DNA from: DASUCS01 sp041166745
GTDB taxonomy: Bacteria > Actinomycetota > Acidimicrobiia > Acidimicrobiales > JACDCH01
DNA length: 64,000 nucleotides
NCBI GenBank assembly: GCA_041166745.1
Contig: JBEEGH010000034.1
Span: forward strand, 124,001-188,000
Direction of reading: 5' to 3'
The notes under the pieces are model-generated. The model was not told the DNA's origin. It searched no databases and worked only from the letters and a program-made list of their open reading frames with translations. The position numbers and the translations under genes are program-made. Below are positions 24,877 through 33,184 of this stretch, piece by piece. Each line of letters starts with the position of its first letter. Positions within the stretch are counted from its first letter, which is position 1.

Positions 24877-25392
24877 CTATCGCATCGGCTTCTTACCTGA
24901 CCGACCAGCGGAGTCTCGCCCTCGTTGACTGGCATCCTCGCGGTCGAGGTTCGCGAGGACGCGGTCGAAGGCCGTCGTGAGTTGATCCACTTCCTTGTTC
25001 GACAGCACATCGAAGAAGTAACGACGGGTGGCGGCCACGTGTCCTGGAGCGGCGTGTTGGATCGCAGCGCGGCCGGCGTCCGTCATGCGGACCATGGCAC
25101 CCCGAGCGTCCTCCACGCACTCCTCGCGGACCACGAGGCCCCGCTTCTCCATCCGGCCGAGCTGATGGGAGAGACGACTGCGATCCCACAAGATCTCGCG
25201 GCCGAGCTCGCGGGCGCGCAGCATGCCGTCGGGCGCCGCGGACAACGGAACGAGCACGGCATAGTCCGCCCCGGACAGACCACCCTCGCGACTGATCTGC
25301 TCCTCGAGAATGCTCACCAACTCTTGGTTGAGGCGCAGCCAGCTTCGCCACAGGTGGGCCTCGCGTTCGTCGAGCCATCGCGGTTTCGCCAT
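24877..25392 (-). CDS. MarR-family transcriptional regulator
   Basis: A 171-residue winged-helix regulator. The core shows L-R-A-R-E-L-G-R-E-I-L-W-D-R-S-R-L-S-H-Q-L-G-R-M-E-K-R-G-L-V, the recognition helix and wing of MarR proteins, then V-R-M-T-D-A-G-R-A-A-I. The C-terminal tail (about 155-171) is basic. ATG 25392 (AGG eight bases before it) was preferred to GTG 25398. The gene is divergent from the Gal80-like oxidoreductase, and an inverted repeat covers the oxidoreductase promoter. It therefore probably represses that gene and itself. Confidence 0.85.
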   Translation of the reverse strand: MAKPRWLDEREAHLWRSWLRLNQELVSILEEQISREGGLSGADYAVLVPLSAAPDGMLRARELGREILWDRSRLSHQLGRMEKRGLVVREECVEDARGAMVRMTDAGRAAIQHAAPGHVAATRRYFFDVLSNKEVDQLTTAFDRVLANLDREDASQRGRDSAGRSGKKPMR

Positions 25393-25411
25393 CGGCACAG
25401 CCTATCGACGT

Positions 25412-25459
25412 TTTGTTGACGTAACAGCCATTCGTCGATATTGTGGATACGTCAGCAAA
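25412..25459. promoter_or_regulatory. Inverted repeat over the oxidoreductase promoter (candidate MarR site)
   Basis: TTTGTTGACGTA (25412-25423) and TACGTCAGCAAA (25448-25459) match in 11 of 12 positions, separated by 24 bp. The left arm covers the candidate -35 box and the right arm lies at the expected transcription start, so a bound MarR protein would block transcription. Confidence 0.5.
25417..25444 (+). promoter_or_regulatory. Candidate sigma-70-type promoter
   Basis: TTGACG (25417-25422) and TATTGT (25439-25444) are 16 bp apart, upstream of the AAGGAG ribosome-binding site at about 25466-25471. It would drive the leader peptide and the Gal80-like gene. Confidence 0.5.
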
Positions 25460-25477
25460 GTGTTGAAGGAGATCTCC

Positions 25478-25510
25478 ATGACGGATCGACCGGCAATGAC
25501 GATCGAGTGA
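25478..25510 (+). CDS. Ten-codon leader ORF before the Gal80-like gene
   Basis: ATG 25478 has the best ribosome-binding site of the region (AAGGAG six bases upstream) and encodes M-T-D-R-P-A-M-T-I-E before TGA. The stop overlaps the GTG start of the oxidoreductase (GTGA), which has no ribosome-binding site of its own. Translation of the main gene may depend on reinitiation after this peptide. A one-base frameshift in the genome or the read could also explain it, since the peptide would make a natural N-terminus. Confidence 0.45.
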   Translation: MTDRPAMTIE

Positions 25511-26619
25511 CATCAGCGCCACCGAAGCTGGGCATCGGGATCATCGGTGTCAGCCCCACCAGGGGTTGGGCTGCGACCGCTCACATCCCGGCGCTGCGCG
25601 CGCTGCCGAGCTACGAAATCCGAGCGCTGAGCGCGCACAGCCCGGAATCCGCGACAGCCGCAGGCGAAGCGTTCGGGGTCAGCACGGTGTTCTCGGACCA
25701 CGAGGAGCTAGTGCGTCAGCCGGACATCGACGTTGTCGCGGTCACGGTCAAGGTTCCGCACCACCGGAAGCTCGTGTCAACCGCACTTGCCGCCGGCAAA
25801 GCTGTCTACTGCGAGTGGCCTCTTGGACGCGATCTCGACGACGCGCTGGCGATGGCCGCGCTCGCAGCCGAGCAGCGGGTGCATTCCGTCGTCGGATTGC
25901 AGGGCCGGCAAGCCCCGGCCATCGAGTTCGTCCAAGAGCTGCTCCGCGTCGGGTACGTCGGCGAGGTGTTGTCAACGACCATGGTCGGGCTGTCGATCCC
26001 GGGCGACGCGGTGGTCAACGCGAACGCCTACATGCTCGACAACCCAAACGGGGCCAACCTGCTCACGATCGCGGTGGGCCACAGCCTGGACACCCTCAAC
26101 TACGTGCTGGGCGAATTCGCCGACCTGTCAGCGGTATCGCATCTCCGCAGGCCGCTCATCAAGATCGAAGAGACCGGCGCGGAGGTCGTGAAAACCGCGG
26201 CCGACCAAATTGCGGTGATCGGCACCCTCGTGTCCGGGGCGACCGCAAGTGTTCACGTCCGCGAAGCGGTGGCCGGCGGTACGGGTTTCCTGTGGGAGAT
26301 AAACGGTGCCGACGGAACCTTGAGGATCACCGCCGACGCCCCGTTCCCAGGGATCTTTCCCGTGAGCGTCGCGGGAGCGCAGGGTCGAAACGAGCCCGCC
26401 GAGCTCGCTGTCCCAGCGGCACTGATACACAAGTGGCCCGCGCTTTCGGGCCTGGTGGATACGCCCGCGTTCAACGTCGGGCGTACCTACGCTGCGTTCG
26501 CGGCGGACATCCACAATGGGGAGCACACCGTGCCGGACTTCGCGGATGCCGTACGCCGCCACGAGGTCATCGCCGCCATCGAGAGGTCCGCCGCGTCAGG
26601 GGAACGCGTGAAGGTGTAG
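25507..26619 (+). CDS. Gal80-like Gfo/Idh/MocA-family oxidoreductase
   Basis: A 370-residue protein with an N-terminal Rossmann fold (I-G-I-I-G-V-S-P-T-R-G-W-A) and the C-terminal alpha/beta domain of the Gfo/Idh/MocA family. The usual E-K-P motif, whose Lys is catalytic, is C-E-W-P-L-G here. E-W-P-L-G is typical of the Gal80-like branch, so the protein may bind NAD(P) without the normal hydride-transfer mechanism, or act as a sensor. Its start is embedded in the stop of a ten-codon leader ORF. It is divergent from MarR. Confidence 0.8.
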   Translation: MTSAPPKLGIGIIGVSPTRGWAATAHIPALRALPSYEIRALSAHSPESATAAGEAFGVSTVFSDHEELVRQPDIDVVAVTVKVPHHRKLVSTALAAGKAVYCEWPLGRDLDDALAMAALAAEQRVHSVVGLQGRQAPAIEFVQELLRVGYVGEVLSTTMVGLSIPGDAVVNANAYMLDNPNGANLLTIAVGHSLDTLNYVLGEFADLSAVSHLRRPLIKIEETGAEVVKTAADQIAVIGTLVSGATASVHVREAVAGGTGFLWEINGADGTLRITADAPFPGIFPVSVAGAQGRNEPAELAVPAALIHKWPALSGLVDTPAFNVGRTYAAFAADIHNGEHTVPDFADAVRRHEVIAAIERSAASGERVKV

Positions 26620-26743
26620 ACCCCAGTCGGCTCACGGACACCGTGCCGGCGACGCCCTTGACGCGCCGGGCCTCGAGATTTGATGACGAATCCGGGCGGA
26701 ATGCCCTAAGTCCCGACGGCAGATCGACCGACAGAGATGAGTG

Positions 26744-28330
26744 ATGGCGGAGTGGTCGCACGATGACGTTGTGACCCTGGTCGGCGAGTGCGAGATCTAC
26801 GTCCTCGATGCCTCCGCGGCACTGCTGCCGGTGCCGCCGTGGCTGCTCGCGACCGGAGCCGTAGAACTGAAGCAGAGCATCGGGGAGCGCATGGAACTCG
26901 TGCACCCCGATGACCGCGCCGTACCCGGTGAGATGTTCCTGAGCGCCGTCTCCTCGCCCGGAGAGGTCGTCCCCGGCGAGTACCGGCTCCGCGCCGACGA
27001 CCGCTGGTTCATCCGCTCCACGCGGATGGTGAATCTGCTCGGCAGCGCAGTACTCGACGGCATCCTGGTCGCCGGCTTCAACACGATCGAAAGCACGACC
27101 GAGGACCGCGATGCTCTCGCCTCCCGAGCCGTACACGGCGAGTTCACACCAGCGACCTGGCTTGTCGAGGTCCTCGACGACCGCGCCACGATCGTCGAGA
27201 TCGACGGCATGGTGGAGGAGATCTGGGGTTGCCCTCCGAGCGAGCTGATCGGCTCGTCGGCTACTCAGTTCTTGGCGCCCGAGTCGTTCGCGTCAGCCGG
27301 CGTGATGTGGGCGAACCTCATGGCGAACCCGGGTGCCACCGGGGCGTCGCGCCAACGGGTGATCCGGCCGGACGGCTCGTCACTGTGGATCGACTCGTTC
27401 CTCGTGAGTCGGCCACAGGCCGACGGCAGCATTCGGGTGATGAACTTCATCAACGACGTCACCGAGCAACGAGCACAGCAGTTGGCCATCGAGCAGCTGG
27501 CGGGCGAATTCCGGTCGCTCGCCGAGCAGGTGCCTGCGGCGATCTTCCGCTGCGATCGGTCGGGCACCGTTTCGTTCCACAACGAACTCTGGGGAAGCTT
27601 GTCTGCGGCTGACAATGGCGCTCGGCGTCTGCACGACCTGATCCACCCTGCGGATCACGCTGAACTCGACGCGGAATTGGTGCGCCTCGCTGCGGTCAAG
27701 GACCTAGACCGCGGAACGCATTTGGAGTTGCGGGGAAGGCGCGGCGACGCGATGTTGTCGCTCAAGCTTCGTGCCGTCGGTCAACCGGGCTCGGACCAGG
27801 TCACGTTCGTGGGGTCGATCGAAGACATCACCTCGACCATGACACTTCGCCGCCGCGCCAGCCACGATCCGTTGACTGGGCTGATGAACCGCGAGGCATT
27901 GGACGCGTTCCTCCACGCCGCAATCACGGAATACCCGGATCAGCTGCTCATCGGGTTCGTTGATCTCGACGGCTTCAAGAGCGTCAACGACACCTTCGAC
28001 CACGCGATCGGCGACCGAGTGCTGGCGGCGATCGCCGACCGTTTCCGGCGGGCGTTCCGATCCGACGATGTGGTTGCTCGGTATGGCGGCGACGAGTTCG
28101 TCATCGTCTGCAGGGTGGAGAACATCGGAAGCGACATCATCACCTCAGGAGTCGAGCGCGCCCTCGCAGAACCGGTCGCGTGGGAAGGCGGCAGCTGGAA
28201 CGCGAAGGCGAGCATCGGCATCGCTCGCGTCGAGCCCGAGGACGACGTCACCGACCTACTGCGACGCGCCGACCGGAACATGTATCTCATGAAGGCCGAG
28301 CGTCGCGTCGCGCTCAGGCGAGGAGCTTGA
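26744..28330 (+). CDS. PAS-PAS-GGDEF diguanylate cyclase
   Basis: A 528-residue signalling protein without membrane segments. Two or three PAS-type sensor regions occupy residues of about 20-125, 130-250 and 255-370 (H-P-D-D-R, then F-I-N-D-V-T-E-Q-R and I-E-D-I-T-S-T). The GGDEF domain follows: H-D-P-L-T-G-L-M-N-R, D-L-D-G-F-K-S-V-N-D, and intact G-G-D-E-F at 448-452. R-S-D-D five residues earlier is an RxxD inhibitory site, so the enzyme should make cyclic di-GMP under product inhibition. No EAL domain is present. ATG 26744 was chosen over the adjacent GTG. It overlaps the convergent small gene by 17 bp. Confidence 0.9.
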   Translation: MAEWSHDDVVTLVGECEIYVLDASAALLPVPPWLLATGAVELKQSIGERMELVHPDDRAVPGEMFLSAVSSPGEVVPGEYRLRADDRWFIRSTRMVNLLGSAVLDGILVAGFNTIESTTEDRDALASRAVHGEFTPATWLVEVLDDRATIVEIDGMVEEIWGCPPSELIGSSATQFLAPESFASAGVMWANLMANPGATGASRQRVIRPDGSSLWIDSFLVSRPQADGSIRVMNFINDVTEQRAQQLAIEQLAGEFRSLAEQVPAAIFRCDRSGTVSFHNELWGSLSAADNGARRLHDLIHPADHAELDAELVRLAAVKDLDRGTHLELRGRRGDAMLSLKLRAVGQPGSDQVTFVGSIEDITSTMTLRRRASHDPLTGLMNREALDAFLHAAITEYPDQLLIGFVDLDGFKSVNDTFDHAIGDRVLAAIADRFRRAFRSDDVVARYGGDEFVIVCRVENIGSDIITSGVERALAEPVAWEGGSWNAKASIGIARVEPEDDVTDLLRRADRNMYLMKAERRVALRRGA

Positions 28331-28565
28331 CTTCGTCGTGTTCGAGGGTGGCGATGATCGTCTCGGCCAGCCGTCGGGCTGAAGCGGCGTCGAGCTCGAC
28401 CGCCACCCGCTCGCTTCCACCCCACACGTCGATGCACAGCGCATGGTCGACCGGCGCGTCCTGCGGATGGTCGAAGTACACGACCGCCCGGTCGACACGG
28501 AACCAATCGTCACCCCGGTAACCGCTACCGGCGACATCGACCGTGGATGTCACGTACGTGCACAT
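28314..28565 (-). CDS. DUF6295-like small protein
   Basis: An 83-residue protein starting M-C-T-Y-V-T, with V-D-V-A-G-S-G-Y-R-G-D-D-W-F-R and V-V-Y-F-D-H-P. These features recur in small actinobacterial proteins of unknown function that I recall as DUF6295. No catalytic motif is seen. It begins one base after the dienelactone hydrolase stop, so it is in that operon, and its end overlaps the diguanylate cyclase end by 17 bp. The assignment to DUF6295 is from memory of the family's opening residues. Confidence 0.7.
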   Translation of the reverse strand: MCTYVTSTVDVAGSGYRGDDWFRVDRAVVYFDHPQDAPVDHALCIDVWGGSERVAVELDAASARRLAETIIATLEHDEVKLLA

Positions 28566-28566
28566 C

Positions 28567-29271
28567 TCAAGCCCCCTTCAAATGCGTACCGAAGAACGAC
28601 CAGATCTGCTTCCACCCGTCCTTGGCAGCGTCGAGTCGGTAGGCCGGACGGTCGACGGAGAAGAACGCGTGACCGGCGTCTTCGTAGGAGTGAAACTCGA
28701 AATCCTTCCCGTTCGCCTCGAGGGCCTCAGCCATGGCGGCGACATCGTCGGGCGACGGGCTCTGATCGTCGGCACCGAACAGCCCGAGCAACGGGCAGCG
28801 TAGGCCAGAGGCGAGATCGACATTCGCCCGGCCGCCGTAACAGTCGACCGCGGCGTCGATGTCCAATGTGCACGCGACGAGGAACGTCTGACGGCCTCCT
28901 GAGCAGTAGCCGATCACGCCGAGTTTTCCGTTCGACTCCGGTCTCCCACGCAGGAAGTCGATGGCGCCTTGCACGTCGCCGAGGCATTGCTCATCGGGGA
29001 CGCCACCAGCGTCGCGCGCAGCCGCGGCCGCGTCACCCGCCTTCGCCCCGGGCGCATACCGGTGGAAGAGGTTCGGCATCAGCGCGGCGTAGCCGTAGAC
29101 GGCGAACGTGCGAGCGATCTCCTTGGTGGCGCGGTCGTAGCCGGGCATGTGGTGGATCACGACCACGCTCGGCTGATCGTTTCCGTCAAGGGGACGTGCG
29201 AAGTAGGCCTCGATCTCGTCACCCGCGTGGCCGGCAATCGCGATCGTCTCGGCAACTATGCCATCGGTCAT
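28567..29271 (-). CDS. Dienelactone hydrolase family protein
   Basis: A 234-residue alpha/beta hydrolase with the Cys-Asp-His triad of dienelactone hydrolases. Cys123 lies in G-Y-C-S-G-G, the Asp is in F-G-A-D-D-Q and the His in D-A-G-H-A-F-F. V-V-V-I-H-H-M-P-G-Y forms the oxyanion strand. True dienelactone hydrolase works in chlorocatechol degradation; isolated copies like this one act on other lactones or esters. It is cotranscribed with the 83-residue protein and is 27 bp from the aldo/keto reductase stop upstream. Confidence 0.87.
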   Translation of the reverse strand: MTDGIVAETIAIAGHAGDEIEAYFARPLDGNDQPSVVVIHHMPGYDRATKEIARTFAVYGYAALMPNLFHRYAPGAKAGDAAAAARDAGGVPDEQCLGDVQGAIDFLRGRPESNGKLGVIGYCSGGRQTFLVACTLDIDAAVDCYGGRANVDLASGLRCPLLGLFGADDQSPSPDDVAAMAEALEANGKDFEFHSYEDAGHAFFSVDRPAYRLDAAKDGWKQIWSFFGTHLKGA

Positions 29272-29298
29272 CTCATCACTCTTGCCGAAATCCGAATC

Positions 29299-30159
29299 TC
29301 ACGACCCGGTGTCGAGCACGGCGATCTCTTCGCGGGTGAGCTCGAGGGCGGCGGCGGCGACGTTGTCTTCGAGATGCGCAACTGACCCGGTCCCGGGGAT
29401 CACCAGCACGGCCGGCGAGCGAGCGAGCAGCCACGCCAGAACGACCTGCCGTGGTGTCGCGCTGTGACGTTGTGCGATGTCCCGCACGGCCGGCACGTCA
29501 TCGACGTCCTGGATGGGGGCCCACGGCAGGAACGTGATCCGCTCCTGTTCGCACAGGTCGATCAGCGACTCCGAGGCGCGGTCGGTGACGTTGTAGCGGT
29601 TCTGGATCGAGACGATCGGCGTGAGCTGCTGCGCCCGCCGGAGCTGGTCCTCGTTCACGTTGGACAGTCCGATGTGCCGGATCTTGCCCTGCTCCTTGAG
29701 CTCGACCAGGGCGCCGATGGAATCCTCGAACGGAACGGCGGGATCCGGGCGGTGGAACTGATACAGCGCGATCTGGTCGAGGCGCAGGCGCCGGAGGCTG
29801 GCCTCGCACGCCTGCTTGAGGTGCTCGGGCCGACCGTTGTGCGGCCATTGGCCTGGACCGGTGCGCTCGAGCCCGCCCTTCGTTCCGATGACGAGATCGT
29901 CCGGGTACGGACTCAACGCCTCGGCGATGAGGGTCTCGCTGACCTCCGGGCCGTAGGAGTCGGCGGTGTCGATGAAGTTGACGCCGAGCTCGACGGCTCG
30001 GCGGAGCACCGCTATCGCCTCCTGCCGATCCGGAGGTTCGCCCCAGATACCTGGCCCGGTGATGCGCATCGCACCGAAGCCGAGCCGGTTGACCGTGAGG
30101 TCGCCACCGAGGTCGATGGCGCCCGTCGCGGTCGCGGATGTGGAAGTCGTGTCGTTCAT
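29299..30159 (-). CDS. Aldo/keto reductase
   Basis: A 286-residue TIM-barrel reductase. The catalytic tetrad is visible: D-T-A-D-S-Y (Asp and Tyr), I-G-T-K-G-G (Lys) and Y-Q-F-H-R-P (His). The C-terminal I-P-G-T-G-S-V-A-H-L-E-D-N forms the NADPH-binding segment. It is 16 bp downstream of the GH15 gene on the same strand and is probably the last gene of the sugar operon. It may reduce a sugar aldehyde, but that is inference from position. Confidence 0.87.
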   Translation of the reverse strand: MNDTTSTSATATGAIDLGGDLTVNRLGFGAMRITGPGIWGEPPDRQEAIAVLRRAVELGVNFIDTADSYGPEVSETLIAEALSPYPDDLVIGTKGGLERTGPGQWPHNGRPEHLKQACEASLRRLRLDQIALYQFHRPDPAVPFEDSIGALVELKEQGKIRHIGLSNVNEDQLRRAQQLTPIVSIQNRYNVTDRASESLIDLCEQERITFLPWAPIQDVDDVPAVRDIAQRHSATPRQVVLAWLLARSPAVLVIPGTGSVAHLEDNVAAAALELTREEIAVLDTGS

Positions 30160-30175
30160 ACGCAACAGGATCGCC

Positions 30176-31966
30176 TCAAAGCGCCGTGGCCACCTCACGC
30201 GAGCTGGTAGTCGTGCCGCTGAGCTGCAGTGCGCTGTTGATCAGCGCGGTGTGACTGAACGCTTGCGGGATGTTCCCCAGCAGACGTTTGGCCTTGGGGT
30301 CGTACTCCTCGGACAACAGGCCGACGTCGTTGCGCAACGCAAGGAGCTGCTCGAACCGCGCGGTGGCCTCTGCTGTGCGGCCCATCATCGCCAGCACCTG
30401 CACCATCCAGAACGAACAGAGCAGGAACGCGCCTTCTCCCGAGGGCAGCCCGTCGAGCTCTTCCCGTTGGCGGTAACGGTTCACGAACCCGTCGACCGTG
30501 AGGTCGCGGTCGATCGTGTCGACCGTGCGAACCACGCGCTCGTCATCTGGCGGAAGGAAGCCGACGAGCGGCACCATCAGCAGACTGGCGTCGACCTCGT
30601 GACTGCCGTCGTACTCGACGAACACTCCCCGGTCGTCGACACCGTTCTCGAGGACCCACCGTTTGATGTCAGCGCGCAACCCTCGCCATTTGTCGACGGG
30701 CCCCTCCGCGCCGAGCTGCTCCACGGCGCGCACCGCCCGATCCGCCGCCACCCAGGCCATGACCTTCGAATGCGTGAAGTGCCGGCGTTCGCCGCGAACC
30801 TCCCAGATGCCGTCGTCTGGTTGCTTCCACCCGCTCTCGAGGAAGTCCATCAACGCCTGCTGAAGCGGCCACGCTTGGTCATGCGTCGGCAAGTCGGCCG
30901 CCGCGCCGTGATAGAGGGCGTCGAACACCTCGCCGTAGACGTCGAGCTGGTATTGCCGCGCCGCCTCGTTGCCAACTCGCACGGGAGCCGATCCTTCGTA
31001 GCCGGGGAGCCAGTCCAGCTCGAGTTCCGGAAGGCGGCGCTCGCCGGCGACGCCGTACATGATCTGGAGCTTGCTGGGCTCACCCGCGACCGCCCGTAGC
31101 AGCCAATCGCGCCATTGCATCGCCTCGTCGTGGTAGCCCGCGCCGAGGAGCGCAAGCAGGCTGAAGGTCGCGTCGCGCAACCAGCAGTACCGGTAGTCCC
31201 AGTTCCGCGTGCCGCCGATCTTTTCCGGCAGCGACGTCGTCGCGGCGGCCACCAGACCACCGGTCGGCGCGTAGGTCAGGCCCTTCAACACCGTGAGCGA
31301 GGAGCGCACATCGTCGGCCCAGTGTCCGTGGTACGTGCCCTTCCGTGACCACGCGCGCCACCATCGTTCCGCGGACGCCACCACGTGGCGCGGGTCACCG
31401 CTCGGCTGGTAGGCGATGTGGGCTGGATGCCAAACGAGCCTGAACGGCACGACGTCGCCATCGCTGACGAAGAACTCCGCGCCCGATGTCATGTCTCGTC
31501 CCGTGACGTCGATGGGAGTGATGAGCCGCAACGCGTCGGGCCCGCCGATGGCGACGAGTGTGCCGTCGAGATCGCGGACCCACGGCACGATCTGCCCGTA
31601 GTCGAACCGGATGATGAGCTCCATCTGCATCGCGACTCGTCCGCGGCGGCCTTCGACGAGCCGGATCACTTCGCCGTGGCGGTCGCGAGGCGGCATGCAG
31701 TCGATGACCGCCACCTCGCCGTCGTCGGTGGTGTACACGGTCTCGAGAACGAGCGTGCCTTCGCGATAGCGGCGCGTGACGAGTCGCGGTGGAGCTTGCG
31801 GAGCGAGCAACCAGCGTCCGTGCCTCGGATCTCCAAGGAGTGCCGAGAAGCACGCACCGGAATCGAAGCGCGGGAACGTGAGCCAGTCGATCGAGCCGTC
31901 ACGGCCGACGAGCGCCGCCGACTCGAGGTCTGAGAGGAACGCGTAGTCCTCGATCCGCGACGGCAT
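30176..31966 (-). CDS. GH15 glycoside hydrolase, trehalase/glucoamylase type
   Basis: A 596-residue protein with the full GH15 layout. An N-terminal beta-sandwich begins I-E-D-Y-A-F-L-S-D-L-E-S-A-A-L-V-G-R-D-G-S-I-D-W, the common opening of bacterial GH15 proteins. The (alpha/alpha)6 barrel has N-W-D-Y-R-Y-C-W-L-R-D near residue 290. The acid Glu is probably in G-I-W-E-V-R and the base Glu in L-L-S-E-E-Y-D. Characterised mycobacterial relatives are trehalases. It follows the transporter ATPase gene by 7 bp, which supports intracellular hydrolysis of imported trehalose. Glucoamylase or isomaltase activity is an alternative. Confidence 0.85.
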   Translation of the reverse strand: MPSRIEDYAFLSDLESAALVGRDGSIDWLTFPRFDSGACFSALLGDPRHGRWLLAPQAPPRLVTRRYREGTLVLETVYTTDDGEVAVIDCMPPRDRHGEVIRLVEGRRGRVAMQMELIIRFDYGQIVPWVRDLDGTLVAIGGPDALRLITPIDVTGRDMTSGAEFFVSDGDVVPFRLVWHPAHIAYQPSGDPRHVVASAERWWRAWSRKGTYHGHWADDVRSSLTVLKGLTYAPTGGLVAAATTSLPEKIGGTRNWDYRYCWLRDATFSLLALLGAGYHDEAMQWRDWLLRAVAGEPSKLQIMYGVAGERRLPELELDWLPGYEGSAPVRVGNEAARQYQLDVYGEVFDALYHGAAADLPTHDQAWPLQQALMDFLESGWKQPDDGIWEVRGERRHFTHSKVMAWVAADRAVRAVEQLGAEGPVDKWRGLRADIKRWVLENGVDDRGVFVEYDGSHEVDASLLMVPLVGFLPPDDERVVRTVDTIDRDLTVDGFVNRYRQREELDGLPSGEGAFLLCSFWMVQVLAMMGRTAEATARFEQLLALRNDVGLLSEEYDPKAKRLLGNIPQAFSHTALINSALQLSGTTTSSREVATAL

Positions 31967-31973
31967 GGGCGAT

Positions 31974-33176
31974 CTACGCGGCCTCGGTCGTCGCCGTCGC
32001 CGCGAGAGCAAGGTTCGCACCGGTGCGGGGATCGAAGACGTAGATCGAGCGCGCGTCCGCCCAAAGCTCAGCAGTAGCGCCCTCAGTGATCGTGGTGGTG
32101 GGGTCGAGGCGAGCGACGATGTGATCGCTGTCGGCGCCCGTGTCCGTGCGACCGGAGTCGTGGGCCAACTCCGCGAGCTCCTGACTCTGCACCGAGACAC
32201 CATCCAGCGTGAAGTACACGAAGACGTCGGAGCCCACCGATTCGACGACGTCGGCCGACACCGGGAACGTCACGCCGGCCGGCTTGAGATCATCGGGGAT
32301 GAGGGCGGCGTCTTCGAAGTTCTCGGGGCGCAGGCCGAGGATCAGGTCGCGGCTGGAACCGTTGGCTTCGAGCGAGCGGCGCATCTGGTCGGTGAGTGGA
32401 ACGTCGCCGAGCTTGGCGCGCAGCATCCCGTTCTCGAGGGTGGCGGGCATGAAGTTCATCGCAGGCGAACCGATGAACCCGGCCACGAAGAGATTGACGG
32501 GACGCTTGTAGAGCTCCTGCGGCGTGCCCACTTGTTGCAGCCGGCCGGTACGCATCACCGCGACGCGGTCGCCGAGCGTCATGGCCTCGGTCTGATCGTG
32601 GGTGACGTACACGGTGGTCGTGCCGAGCCGCTTCTGCAGCCGCGCCACCACGGTTCGCATCTGGACACGCAGCTTGGCGTCGAGGTTCGAGAGGGGCTCG
32701 TCCATGAGGAATGCGGCCGGGTCGCGCACGATCGCTCGTCCCATCGCGACCCGCTGACGTTGACCACCCGACAGGTTGGCGGGCTTGCGGTCGAGGTGCT
32801 GCGTCAGATCGAGGATGCTGGCCGCGTCGTTGACCTTCTGGTCGATGGTGGCCTTTGGGACCTTGGCCAACTTCAATGCGAACGCCAAGTTCTGTCGCAC
32901 GGTCATATGAGGGTAGAGGGCGTAGCTCTGAAAGATCATGGCGATGTCGCGGTCCTTGGGCGCTTGGTTGTTGACCACCTTCCCCGCGATGCGAAGCTCC
33001 CCTTCGGAGATGTCTTCGAGGCCGGCGATCATGTTCAAGGTCGTCGACTTCCCGCAGCCCGACGGTCCGACGAGGATGACGAACTCCCCGTCGGCGACCT
33101 CGAGGCTGATCTTGTCGACCGCGAGCGCCCCATCGGGATAGCGCTTGGTCACGTTGTCCAAGACGATGTCGGCCAT
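31974..33176 (-). CDS. Sugar ABC transporter ATPase (SugC/MsmK/UgpC type)
   Basis: A 400-residue ATPase. Walker A is V-G-P-S-G-C-G-K-S-T at 36-45, the signature is L-S-G-G-Q at 135-139, Walker B ends in D-E-P-L-S-N-L-D-A, and the switch His is in Y-V-T-H-D-Q. Residues of about 240-380 form the C-terminal OB-type (TOBE) domain found in carbohydrate-importer ATPases. In mycobacteria the same gene order belongs to LpqY-SugABC, the trehalose importer. It is 8 bp after the second permease. Confidence 0.92.
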   Translation of the reverse strand: MADIVLDNVTKRYPDGALAVDKISLEVADGEFVILVGPSGCGKSTTLNMIAGLEDISEGELRIAGKVVNNQAPKDRDIAMIFQSYALYPHMTVRQNLAFALKLAKVPKATIDQKVNDAASILDLTQHLDRKPANLSGGQRQRVAMGRAIVRDPAAFLMDEPLSNLDAKLRVQMRTVVARLQKRLGTTTVYVTHDQTEAMTLGDRVAVMRTGRLQQVGTPQELYKRPVNLFVAGFIGSPAMNFMPATLENGMLRAKLGDVPLTDQMRRSLEANGSSRDLILGLRPENFEDAALIPDDLKPAGVTFPVSADVVESVGSDVFVYFTLDGVSVQSQELAELAHDSGRTDTGADSDHIVARLDPTTTITEGATAELWADARSIYVFDPRTGANLALAATATTEAA

Positions 33177-33184
33177 CGGGACTC

